A DNA stretch of 64,000 nucleotides from Microlunatus lacustris (GTDB taxonomy: Bacteria; Actinomycetota; Actinomycetes; Propionibacteriales; Propionibacteriaceae): positions 94,145 through 158,144 of the forward strand of contig BAAAJN010000010.1 in NCBI GenBank assembly GCA_039527025.1, given 5' to 3'. Position 1 is the first letter of the stretch, and each line of letters begins with the position of its first letter. A model generated the notes under the pieces. That model was given only the letters and a program-made list of their open reading frames with translations. It did no database searches and was not told where the DNA came from. Positions 24,576 through 33,400 of the stretch are shown one piece after another. Position numbers and translations under genes: made by a program.

Positions 24576-26342
24576 GTGAGCGCCGCACCGGCGCGCAGCG
24601 ACCCTGACGGGTCGGGTCGCGCGACGCGGACCCCGCTCCTCGCAGGACGAGCCCACCGGGTCATCCCAAGTTCCGCGCACGCGAAGGCGACCATCCTGAC
24701 CAGCGACAGCACCGAGACGCCCACGACGGCGTCCCCCGCCCCCGAGTCCCCCACCCCCCTGAACACCGACGACGCCCTGGCGGCGGCTTCGCCCGCGGTC
24801 GACCACGACACCATGGCCGATCCTGACGCGGCGGAGACGCCCGCCGAGGAGCTCCCCACCCCGGTCCCGCAGACCTTCCGCGACCTCGGCGTCATCGACA
24901 CCATCGCCGACGCGCTCGATGCGGTCGGCATCAGCAACCCGTTCCCCATCCAGGCGATGGCCATCCCGATCGCCCTGACCGGCACCGACATGATCGGCCA
25001 GGCGCGCACCGGCACCGGCAAGACGCTGGCCTTCGGCATCCCGCTGCTGCAGCGGGTCGTCGCCCCTGGCGACCGCGACTTCGCGGCCCAGGCCAAGCCG
25101 GGCGCCCCGCAGGCGCTCGTCGTCGCCCCCACCCGTGAGCTCGCCAGCCAGGTCAGCAAGGACCTGGGCGTGGCCGCTGCGCAGCGCGGCGCCCGCGTCG
25201 TCACCCTGTACGGCGGGATGGGCTACGAGCCGCAGCTCGACGCGCTCGCCGCGGGCGTCGAGGTCGTCGTCGGCACCCCCGGCCGGCTCCTCGACCTCGC
25301 CGACCGCCGGGCGCTGGACCTCAGCCACATCAAGGTGCTGGTGCTGGACGAGGCCGACGAGATGTTGGACCTGGGCTTCCTGCCCGACGTCGAGCGGATC
25401 TTGGCCAAGACCCCGGAGCTGCGGCAGACGATGCTGTTCTCGGCCACCATGCCGTCGGCCATCGTCACCCTGGCGCGCCGCCACCTGCGGCACCCGGTGA
25501 ACATCCGCGCCGAGTCCGCGGAGGACTCGACCACCGTGCCGGCCACGGCGCAGTTCGTGTACCAGGCGCACGACCTCGACAAGCCCGAGGTCGTCGCCCG
25601 CATCCTGCAGGCCGAGAACCGCAACCGGGTGATGATCTTCTGCCGCACCAAGCGCTCGGCGCAGCGGGTGTCGGACGACCTGGCCGAGCGCGGCTTCAAC
25701 GCCACCTCCATCCACGGCGACCTGTCCCAGGTGCTGCGGGAGAAGGCGCTCAAGCGGTTCCGCGGCGGTGAGGCCGACGTGCTGGTGGCCACCGACGTCG
25801 CCGCCCGTGGCATCGACGTCACCGATGTCACCCACGTCATCAACTACGAGTGCCCCGAGGACGACAAGACCTACGTGCACCGGATCGGTCGCACCGGCCG
25901 GGCCGGCGCCTCGGGCATCGCCATCACCTTCGTGGACTGGGCCGACCAGACCCGGTGGAAGGTCATCAACAACACCCTGGGCCTGCCGTTCCCCGAGCCC
26001 CAGGAGACCTACTCGACCTCGGAGCACCTGTTCCACGACCTCGGCATCGACCCGGCCGCCAAGGGCCGGATCGTGGAGCCCAAGGCCGAGGAGCACGTCG
26101 CGGGCCCGTCGTGGGAGGAGCGCCGCAGCAAGCGGAAGTCCGCCCCGCGGGAGCGTCGGCGCACCCGCAACGGCGCCAGCGAGGGGTCCGAGGCCGCACC
26201 CAAGCCGGCCCGCGTCACCGAGCCGGTCGTGCACGCGGCCGTCGAGCCTGACGGGTCTGCCGCGGGCACCGCGGGCGACGCCCCCCGCCGCCGGCGTCGT
26301 CGTCGTCGCTCCGGCAGCGCGGCCGAGGCCAGCGCCGGCTGA
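24576..26342 (+). CDS. rhlE: DEAD-box ATP-dependent RNA helicase, RhlE type
   Basis: A 588-residue helicase unwinding structured RNA in ribosome assembly or RNA decay. It has a low-complexity N-terminus of about 90 residues, then the Q motif region FRDLGV, motif I ARTGTGKT, PTRELA, VGTPGRLLD, the DEAD box in VLDEADEMLDLGF, SAT, and C-terminal motifs including VATDVAARGID and HRIGRTGR. The tail is basic and arginine-rich (RRRRRRRRSGS), as in RNA-binding helicases. GTG at 24576 is chosen for its GAGAGG site. The N-terminal stretch to about residue 40 is unusual, so a later start is possible. Confidence 0.9.
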   Translation: MSAAPARSDPDGSGRATRTPLLAGRAHRVIPSSAHAKATILTSDSTETPTTASPAPESPTPLNTDDALAAASPAVDHDTMADPDAAETPAEELPTPVPQTFRDLGVIDTIADALDAVGISNPFPIQAMAIPIALTGTDMIGQARTGTGKTLAFGIPLLQRVVAPGDRDFAAQAKPGAPQALVVAPTRELASQVSKDLGVAAAQRGARVVTLYGGMGYEPQLDALAAGVEVVVGTPGRLLDLADRRALDLSHIKVLVLDEADEMLDLGFLPDVERILAKTPELRQTMLFSATMPSAIVTLARRHLRHPVNIRAESAEDSTTVPATAQFVYQAHDLDKPEVVARILQAENRNRVMIFCRTKRSAQRVSDDLAERGFNATSIHGDLSQVLREKALKRFRGGEADVLVATDVAARGIDVTDVTHVINYECPEDDKTYVHRIGRTGRAGASGIAITFVDWADQTRWKVINNTLGLPFPEPQETYSTSEHLFHDLGIDPAAKGRIVEPKAEEHVAGPSWEERRSKRKSAPRERRRTRNGASEGSEAAPKPARVTEPVVHAAVEPDGSAAGTAGDAPRRRRRRRRSGSAAEASAG

Positions 26343-26364
26343 GCGACCCTCCCTGCAGCAGCAC

Positions 26365-26394
26365 CGGGCTCGTCCGCATCAGCGGGCGAGCCCG
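26365..26394. terminator. bidirectional hairpin terminator between helicase and sortase genes
   Basis: CGGGCTCG (26365-26372) pairs with CGAGCCCG (26387-26394), and the inner CCGC and GCGG continue the stem across a T-G wobble, giving 13 pairs and an ATCA loop. It lies 22 bases after the helicase stop and overlaps the end of the convergent sortase gene. Confidence 0.65.
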
Positions 26395-27011
26395 ACTGCT
26401 TCCGCGGTCACCACCAGGTTGCTGTCGTAGCCGCCGCGGTCGGGCCGGAAGCGGCCGGTGCAGGTGATCAGCACCAGCCGGTGACCGCCGTCCTGGTCGA
26501 AGGCTGCGCCGCCGGTGGCCAGCGCCTGCTTGGCCACCGTCTCGACCGAGACGATCCGGTAGCGCTGCCGTTGCTCGCCGTCGCGCAGGGTGACCGTCTC
26601 ACCGCGCTGCACGCGCAGCAGCCGGGCGAAGAAGCCGAGGCCCTCGGTCCGGGAGTCGACATGACCGGCGACCACAGTGGCCCCGAAGGGGTCCCCGGCC
26701 CAGGCGCTGCCGTCCCACCAGCCCACGTGCCGGACCTCCTCGGGCACCACCAGCTGCCCGTCGACGGTCGAGGCCGGCCGGACCTCGGCCCGGGCCCCGC
26801 CCGGGAGCTCGACCGCGGTGGGCACGAAGCGGACCCGGCTGCTGGGCGCGGCACCACCCACGCGGGCCGACGGCACGGCCGCGGTCGTCGCCGGCGGCTC
26901 GGGCGGAACCGAGGCGGGTGCCTCGGAGGTGGCGCAGCCGCTGAGCACCAGCGCCAGGGCCAGCCCCAGCGCCGAGAGGGACGCCGCCGCCCGCCGGGTG
27001 CTGGCCGTCAG
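26379..27011 (-). CDS. class F sortase, probable CTG-initiated lipoprotein-like form
   Basis: A sortase-fold transpeptidase with catalytic residues all visible: histidine in VVAGHVDS, cysteine in LITCTGRF and arginine in PDRGGYDSN. The only canonical start (GTG at 26948) begins right at the lipobox LSGC and leaves no signal peptide. Extending the frame to the CTG at 27011, which overlaps the upstream stop as CTGA, adds a basic N-region and a hydrophobic core ending in LSGC. The frame is closed at 27078 with no ATG, GTG or TTG in between. Class F sortases paired with DUF4397 proteins are common in actinobacteria. Substrate unknown. Confidence 0.8.
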   Translation of the reverse strand: MTASTRRAAASLSALGLALALVLSGCATSEAPASVPPEPPATTAAVPSARVGGAAPSSRVRFVPTAVELPGGARAEVRPASTVDGQLVVPEEVRHVGWWDGSAWAGDPFGATVVAGHVDSRTEGLGFFARLLRVQRGETVTLRDGEQRQRYRIVSVETVAKQALATGGAAFDQDGGHRLVLITCTGRFRPDRGGYDSNLVVTAEAVGLAR

Positions 27012-27775
27012 GACCAGAGCGCGGTGCCGGGGCGCTGCAGGCGCTCGGCCTGCCCGCCGGTCCCCGTGTCCACCCGGTCAGGCGCCGCCGAACCGGTGCT
27101 GCCGGTCTCGATCACGTGCACGGCGACGTTCATGGTCTTCTTCGACGGGTCACCGATCGCGTAGACGCGGTTCAGGGCGCCGCCCTTGACGGTGAGGTCG
27201 ATCGGCCCGAGCACCACCGGGGAGGACTTGCCGGCCGGCACGATGGCCACCCGGTAGGTGGCGACCGGCACGACGAGGTTGAGCGACTCCCCGTTCTCGA
27301 TGTCGGCGAACAGCACCTCGTCGTCGACGCGGATGTCGGCCTCGCCCACCCGGGCGGTGTGGGCGACGGTCAGCGAGGCCTTGCCGCGCGGCACGGCGGA
27401 CAGGTCGTTGCGGAAGACGGTGACGGCCGGGTCGGCGTCGTCGTCAGCCGGCAGGTGCAGCACGACGTCCCAGCTGGAGCCGGCGCTGACCTCGAGCATC
27501 CGCTCCAGCAGCACCTCGCCGTCGTCGCTGAAGGTGACCTTGCGCGATCCCGCGGCGACGTCGAACCCCTTGGTCACCACGGCGGTGCGGACACCCTCGG
27601 CCACCGGGTCGCCGTCGACCGCGACATCCACGGTGCGCCCGGGCAGACCCTGCACCACGTAGATGGTGGCGTCGTCGGCGGCCTGCACCGGAGCGACGGA
27701 GAGTCCGGCCAGGCCCAGTGCCGCGCTGAGCAGCAGCGCGAGCACCGACCCACGACGGGCAGCAGTTGTGTTCAC
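27008..27775 (-). CDS. DUF4397 domain-containing exported protein
   Basis: A 255-residue secreted protein with a signal peptide (basic start MNTTAARRGSVLALLLSAAL, cleavage near VQAADDA) and two DUF4397 beta-rich repeats, the first from TIYVVQGLPGRTVDVAVDG and the second from SLTVAHTARVGEADIRVDDE. No LPxTG motif is seen at the C-terminus, so it is not an obvious sortase substrate. It lies immediately upstream of the class F sortase and overlaps it, a pairing common in actinobacteria, which suggests a shared cell-surface role. Confidence 0.88.
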   Translation of the reverse strand: MNTTAARRGSVLALLLSAALGLAGLSVAPVQAADDATIYVVQGLPGRTVDVAVDGDPVAEGVRTAVVTKGFDVAAGSRKVTFSDDGEVLLERMLEVSAGSSWDVVLHLPADDDADPAVTVFRNDLSAVPRGKASLTVAHTARVGEADIRVDDEVLFADIENGESLNLVVPVATYRVAIVPAGKSSPVVLGPIDLTVKGGALNRVYAIGDPSKKTMNVAVHVIETGSTGSAAPDRVDTGTGGQAERLQRPGTALWS

Positions 27776-27874
27776 GGGTCCCCCGATCCGGTGTGCCCCT
27801 CCCCCGAGGAGCAGGAGCAGGGTACCCCGCTCCCCGAGGCCCTGCCGGCGGCCCCGGCGATCTGGAGCTGCAGG

Positions 27875-28219
27875 TCAGCCGTCGAGCTGGCGGCGCAGCC
27901 GCACCGGGGCCTTGACCCGCCAGGCCTCGGTGACCAGCTCGGCCAGCTCCTCGACGTCGACGGCCTCGAGCCGCAGCAGCACGACCGCGTGCCCGTCGTA
28001 GTGCGACAGCGTCGAGAAGACCTCGGGGCGTGCGCCCAGCAGGGCCTCCTTCTCGCCCAGGTCGGCCACCGGCACGACGAGCAGGCCGTCCTCGTCCTCG
28101 GTGCGCAGCCGCAGGAACCCCTTGCCGGCGACGTGGAAGCCGAGGGTCCCGTACCAGGTGCCCTCGGACGTGCCGGGCAGCTCCAGCACCACGCGCCGCA
28201 GGTCGTCCAAGGTGGCCAC
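27875..28219 (-). CDS. MmcQ/YjbR family protein
   Basis: A 114-residue protein of the MmcQ/YjbR family (double-wing fold proposed to bind DNA). Typical motifs are LPGTSEGTWYGTLGFHVAGK near the N-terminus and LAELVTEAWRVKAPVRL at the C-terminus. The GTG at 28219 is chosen. The open frame extends upstream, but the added residues lack family similarity and run into the promoter of the divergent reductase gene. No operon partner is evident. Confidence 0.85.
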   Translation of the reverse strand: MATLDDLRRVVLELPGTSEGTWYGTLGFHVAGKGFLRLRTEDEDGLLVVPVADLGEKEALLGARPEVFSTLSHYDGHAVVLLRLEAVDVEELAELVTEAWRVKAPVRLRRQLDG

Positions 28220-28255
28220 CGGACCACGGTAGACCCGGCCCCTGGTCCCGGGGGC

Positions 28256-28261
28256 TAGGTT
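28256..28261 (+). promoter_or_regulatory. candidate -10 box for a leaderless reductase transcript
   Basis: TAGGTT ends 7 bases before the ATG at 28269 and there is no ribosome-binding site between them, so the transcript is probably leaderless. Confidence 0.4.
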
Positions 28262-28268
28262 CGGCAGC

Positions 28269-29150
28269 ATGACCGACACCACCTTCTCCGACGCGACCGT
28301 CGCCCTGGGCCCGTGCGCGGTGCACCGGCTCGGCTTCGGCGCGATGCAGCTCCCCGGGCCGGGCGTGATGGGCCCGCCCCGCGACCGCGACGAGGCCCTG
28401 GCCGTCCTGCGCCGCGCCGTGGAGCTCGGCGTCGACCACGTCGACACCGCCCAGTACTACGGGCCCGACGTGGCCAACGAGCTGATCCGCGAGGCCCTGC
28501 ACCCCTATCCCGAGGGGTTGGCCCTGGTGTCCAAGGTCGGCGCGGTCCGGGACGCCAAGGGCGGTTGGCCGCCCGCGCAGCAGCCGGCCGAGCTCCGCGC
28601 CGGGGTCGAGGACAACCTCCGCACCCTCGGTGTCGAGCAGCTCGCGGCGGTGAACCTGCGGGTGCTGGACCCGATCCGCGGTTACACCCCGCCTCCCTTC
28701 GAGGACCAGCTGGCCGAGATGGTCGCGATGCGCGACGAGGGGCTCATCGCCGGCATCGGCGTCTCCAACGTCGACCTCGAGCAGCTGGACACCGCCATCC
28801 GACTGGCCGGCGTCGTCTGCGTGCAGAACGCCTACAGCCTGCTCGACCGCACCTCTGAGCCCGTGCTGCAGCGCTGCGAGGCCGAGGGCATCGCCTTCGT
28901 GCCGTTCTTCCCGCTCGGCTCCGCCTTCCCCGGGATGCCCAAGGTCACCGAGAACGCGGCCGTCGTGGCCCTGGCCGACCAGCTGGGGGCCACCGAGGCT
29001 CAGGTGGGGCTGTCCTGGCTGCTGCACCACAGCCCGAACATCCTGCTGATCCCGGGCACCAAGTCGCTGGCGCACCTGGAGGAGAACATGGCCACCCTCA
29101 CCCTGCCGCTCACCGACGACCAGGTCGCCGAGCTGGAGAAGGCGGTCTAG
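28269..29150 (+). CDS. aldo/keto reductase family oxidoreductase with altered catalytic tetrad
   Basis: A 293-residue TIM-barrel oxidoreductase using NADPH. The aspartate and tyrosine of the AKR active site are in VDTAQYYGPD and the lysine in LVSKVGAV. The usual catalytic histidine position reads AAVNLRVLDP, that is asparagine in place of histidine. The cofactor-binding C-terminal motif IPGTKSLAHLEEN is intact. Several actinobacterial members share this VNLR variant, so it may be a subfamily trait rather than a defect. Its stop overlaps by 4 bases with the convergent TraR/DksA gene. Substrate unknown. Confidence 0.88.
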   Translation: MTDTTFSDATVALGPCAVHRLGFGAMQLPGPGVMGPPRDRDEALAVLRRAVELGVDHVDTAQYYGPDVANELIREALHPYPEGLALVSKVGAVRDAKGGWPPAQQPAELRAGVEDNLRTLGVEQLAAVNLRVLDPIRGYTPPPFEDQLAEMVAMRDEGLIAGIGVSNVDLEQLDTAIRLAGVVCVQNAYSLLDRTSEPVLQRCEAEGIAFVPFFPLGSAFPGMPKVTENAAVVALADQLGATEAQVGLSWLLHHSPNILLIPGTKSLAHLEENMATLTLPLTDDQVAELEKAV

Positions 29151-29509
29151 CGCCCGACGACCGCCGCGCACCTGAGGCAGGACCGGGCCTCGGGTCGGGC
29201 GCGGAGCCGGGCCTCCGGAATCGGCTCCCCGCACCGCTCGCACACCCCGTACCGGCCGGCCGCGAGCCGTCCTCGCGCGGCGGTGAGCTCGGCCAGGGTC
29301 TGCTCGGTCCGGACCAGCAGGGCGTCGTCGCGGGCGTGGTCCAGGGAGACGGTGGAGCCCTCCGGATCGTGCTCGTCGTCGGCGGTGGTCAGGCTGCGGG
29401 CGTTCCGCATCGCCTCGATCGCCGCCACCAGCGCGGTCCGCTGCTCCTGGGCCTGCCGCGCCCGCAGGTCGAGCAGCTCGGCGTAGGTCGGCTCGTCGTC
29501 GTCGCTCAT
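29147..29509 (-). CDS. TraR/DksA-type zinc-finger protein
   Basis: A 120-residue protein with an N-terminal coiled coil of about 80 residues and a C-terminal C4 zinc finger (CERC ... CLRC). This is the layout of DksA/TraR proteins, which enter the RNA polymerase secondary channel; in actinobacteria the role is less certain. The tip of the coiled coil is acidic (TTADDEHDPEGS). It lies 13 bases downstream of the PHP gene on the same strand, so the two may be co-transcribed. Confidence 0.85.
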   Translation of the reverse strand: MSDDDEPTYAELLDLRARQAQEQRTALVAAIEAMRNARSLTTADDEHDPEGSTVSLDHARDDALLVRTEQTLAELTAARGRLAAGRYGVCERCGEPIPEARLRARPEARSCLRCAAVVGR

Positions 29510-29522
29510 CCGCGGTCCTCCC

Positions 29523-30368
29523 TCAGCCCACCCGGGCGGCCATCCGGGCGCTGATCTCGGCGAACACCGACGGGTCGGTGGTGTTGACGCCCAGGTCGTG
29601 GTCGACCTTGCCGGTGCCGTGGTAGTCGCTGGAGCCGGTGGCCAGCAGGTCGAGCTCGCGGGCCAGCACCCGGAGCCGGTGCCGCGCCGCCCGGTCGTGG
29701 TCCTGGTGCTCCACCTCGAGGCCGTCGAGGTGGTGCTCGGCGGCCAGCGACGCCAGCAGCTCGGGGGGCAGCACGTGCTCGCGCCCGCGGCCCCAGGGGT
29801 GGGCGATGACGGCGACCCCGCCCGCCCCGCGGACCAGGTCGATGCCCCGCGCCAGGTCGATCGCGTACCGGTGGACGTGCGCCGGGCCGCCGTCGTAGAG
29901 GTAGCGGTCGAAGGCCTCGGTGCGGTCGTGCACGTGGCCCGCCTCGACCAGGGCGTCGGCGATGTGCGGCCGGCCGACCGAGGGGCTGTCGCCGACGAAC
30001 CGCATCACCGCTTCCTCCGAGACCCCGACGCCGAGGGCGTCGAGCTTGGCCAGCACACCGGTGAGCCGGCCGGTCCGGCCCCCGCGCACCCGCGCCATCT
30101 CCTCCGCGAGCTCGGGGTCGGCCGGGTCGGCGCCGTAGCCGAGCAGGTGCACGCTGCTGCCACCTTGGGTGCAGGAGAGCTCCAGGCCCCGGACCACCTG
30201 GATGCCCACCCGCTCCCCGGTGGCCACGGCGGCGTCCAGGCCGTCGAAGGTGTCGTGGTCGGTCAGCGCGACGACGTCGAGCCCCGCCCGGACCGCCTGC
30301 TCCACCAGCTGCTCAGGGGTGTCGGTGCCGTCGGAGGTGGAGGAGTGGGTGTGGAGATCGATCCGCAT
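29523..30368 (-). CDS. PHP-domain phosphoesterase
   Basis: A 281-residue metal-dependent phosphoesterase. PHP metal ligands are visible in RIDLHTHSSTSDGTDTPEQL, ALTDHDTFDG, VIAHPWGR and SSDYHG. It resembles the YciV/RNase AM-type 3',5'-nucleoside bisphosphate phosphatases, which recycle nucleotides or mature rRNA ends, but the exact substrate is inference. ATG at 30368 with no competing start. Confidence 0.88.
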   Translation of the reverse strand: MRIDLHTHSSTSDGTDTPEQLVEQAVRAGLDVVALTDHDTFDGLDAAVATGERVGIQVVRGLELSCTQGGSSVHLLGYGADPADPELAEEMARVRGGRTGRLTGVLAKLDALGVGVSEEAVMRFVGDSPSVGRPHIADALVEAGHVHDRTEAFDRYLYDGGPAHVHRYAIDLARGIDLVRGAGGVAVIAHPWGRGREHVLPPELLASLAAEHHLDGLEVEHQDHDRAARHRLRVLARELDLLATGSSDYHGTGKVDHDLGVNTTDPSVFAEISARMAARVG

Positions 30369-30457
30369 CCCTCAGGAGTACCACGGGCTGTGTCAGCTGC
30401 CCTCGCTCCGCTCGGGCGCGGACCACCTGACGAGGCCTTCGACCCTCTGGGCACAGA

Positions 30458-33400
30458 TCAAGTCGGCAGGAGTCCGCGAGCGACCCGCAGGCCCACCGAG
30501 ACCCGGGCGAGGTCCGCCCGCCCGCTGCAGATCTGGCGCAGCGTCGTGACCGACGTCCTCACCCCCGGCACCGAGCGCTCCCAGGCGCGGACGACCTCCT
30601 CCACGTCCGCCGTCCCCTCCTCGGGCCGGCCTGCCTGCCGCAGGGCCTCGGCGGTCAGCCCGGCGTGCACGGCGTGCAGGTCGTCGCGCAGGGCGGCCCG
30701 GGCCATCGTCTGCCACCGGTCCGCGCGCGGCAGCTCCAGCACGCGGCCCAGCAGCCGGTCCAGCCCGAGCCGCTGGCCGAGGGCGAAGTGCACCGCGGCC
30801 ACCTCGAGCAGGTCGTGCCCGGTTCGGGCCGCCGTCTGGACGACGGTGAGCCCGGCGTGGGCCGGGGGCAGCACAGCCACCCGCAGGGCCAGCTCGTCCG
30901 GCACCCCTGCCTCGCGGTAGCGGGACAGCCGCTTCTGGAACGCCTCGCGCTCCCGGCCCACCAGCAGCTCCGGCAGGGCGACCCGGAGCGCGGTGAGACC
31001 CTCGGCCAGCTCGTCGACGCAGGCCTGGACGTCGACGCGACGGTGCCGGTCGAGCAGCCAGCGGGTCACCCGCTCCACCACCGTGCGCACCTCCAGCCGC
31101 AGCGTGGTCTGCACGGCCGCGTCGATCCGGTGGTCCAGCGCCGCGATGGCCTCGTCCAGCTCCGCCGCCCCGAAGACGGCCCGGGCGGCGGTGTGGGCGA
31201 GGATCACCTCGGCCGCCGTCGCCCCGCTCTCGCCGGAGAGCCGGTGGAAGCAGGTGATGCCGGCGGTGTCGACGAACCGGTTGACCGCGACGGTGGCGAT
31301 GATCTCGCGGTGCAGCCGGTGCCCGCGCATCTGCTCGGCGTACCGCTCCCGGAGGGGGCGGGGGAAGTAGCCCACCAGGTCCCGCGCCAGGTAGGGGTCG
31401 TCGGGCAGGTCGGAGCCCAGCACCTCGCTCTCCAGCACGATCTTGGTGTAGGCCAGCAGGGTGGCCAGCTCCGGCGCGGTCAGCCCGCCCTTGATCTGGC
31501 GGCGGTGCTCCAGCTCCTCCTCACCCGGCAGCGCCTCCAGCGAACGGTCCAGCAGCCCCTGGTCCTCCAGCCGCTCGATCCAGTCCTCGTGCACCCCGGC
31601 CATCGAGACGGCCTGCTGCACGCTGTTGGCCAGCGCGAGGTTCTGCGAGCGGTTGTGGGCCAGCACCAACCGGGCCACCTCGTCGGTCATCGAGGCCAGC
31701 AGCGCGTCCCGGTCGGCCAGGCTGAGCCGGCCGGCCGCGACGTCGGCGGCCAGCAGGACCTTGATGTTGACCTCGTGGTCGGAGGTGTCGACGCCCGCGG
31801 AGTTGTCGATGAAGTCGGTGTTGATGCGGCCGCCCCCGGCGGCGTACTCGATCCGGCCGCGCTGGGTCAGCCCGAGGTTGCCGCCCTCGCCGACGCACCG
31901 GGCCCGCAGCTGGGCGCCGTCCACCCGCAGCCCGTCGTTGGCCCGGTCCCCCACCGCGGCGTGGGTCTCCGCGGCCGCCTTCACGTAGGTGCCGATGCCA
32001 CCGTTCCACAGCAGGTCGACGGGCGCCCGCAGGCAGGCGCTGATCAGCTCCTGCGGGGGCAGCGCGGTGACGTCCGCGGCCAGCCCCAGCACCTCCCGCA
32101 CCCGAGGGCTGAGCGGGATCGACTTCAGCGTCCGCGGGTAGATCCCGCCGCCCTCGCTGACCAGACCGGCGTCGTAGTCGGCCCAGCTGGACCGCGGCAG
32201 CGCGAACAGCCGCTCGCGCTCGGCGAAGCTGGCGGCCGGGTCCGGGTCGGGGTCCAGGAAGACGTGCCGGTGGTCGAACGCGGCGACCAGCCTGATGTGC
32301 CGGCTGAGCAGCATGCCGTTGCCGAAGACGTCGCCGCTCATGTCGCCGATGCCGACGCAGCTGAAGTCGTCGACGGCCGGGTCCAGCCCCATCTCCCGGA
32401 AGTGCCGGGTGACCGACTCCCAGGCGCCGCGCGCCGTGATGCCCATCCCCTTGTGGTCGTAGCCCGCGGAGCCGCCGGAGGCGAACGCGTCGCCCAGCCA
32501 GAAGCCCGAGCCGACCGAGATCTCGTTGGCGATGTCGGAGAAGCTGGCCGTGCCCTTGTCGGCGGCGACCACGAGGTAGGGGTCGTCGCCGTCGTAGCGG
32601 ATGACGTGCTCGGGGGGCACCACGGCACCGTCGAGGAGGTTGTCGGTGACGTCCAGCAGGCTGGTGATGAACAGCCGGTAGCAGGCCACCCCCTCGGCCA
32701 TCCAGGCGTCCCGGTCGAGGGCCGGGTCCGGCAGCTGGCGGGCGTAGAAACCGCCCTTGGCGCCCACCGGGACGATCACGGTGTTCTTCACCATCTGCGC
32801 CTTGACCAGCCCGAGGACCTCGGTCCGGAAGTCCTCGGCGCGGTCGGACCAGCGCAGGCCGCCGCGGGCCACCGCCCCGAAGCGCAGGTGCACGCCCTCG
32901 ACCCGGGGGGAGTAGACGAAGATCTCGAACTCGGGCCGCGGCTCGGGCAGGTCGGGGATGCGCCGCGGCGCCAGCTTCAGGGCGAGGGTGCTGCGGCCCG
33001 GCAGAAAGTGGTTGGTGCGCAGGGTGGCGTCCAGCACCGCCAGGTAGGACCGGACGATCCGGTCGTGGTCCAGGCTGGACACGTCGTCCAGGGCTGCGGT
33101 GACCTCGGCCGTGATGGCCGCCACCTTGGCGGAGCGGCGCTCCTCGGTCAGCTCCAGCCGCGGGTCGAACCGGGTCTCGAACAGCTGCACGAGCCGACGG
33201 GCCAGGTCGGTGTTCGCGGCCAGCGCCTGGGCCAGGTAGGCCTGGCTGTACGGGCTGCTCGCCTGCTGCAGGTAGCGCCCGACCGCCCGCAGGATGCTCA
33301 CCTCGGTCCAGTCCAGCCCGGCCCCGAGGACGAGGGCGTTGTAGCCGTCGGACTCGCTGCGCCCGGCGTAGGAGGCCGCGAACGCGTCGGTGAACCGCTC

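Noticed and set aside
24680..24705. A later non-canonical start (ATC or CTG near 24694) for the helicase
   Set aside because: A purine-rich GAAGG lies upstream, but the GTG at 24576 has a better GAGAGG site, so a rare start codon is not needed.
30434..30456. GGCCTTCGACCCTCTGGGCA as a further copy of the palindromic repeat
   Set aside because: Only one weak half is present, with several mismatches and no complementary arm.
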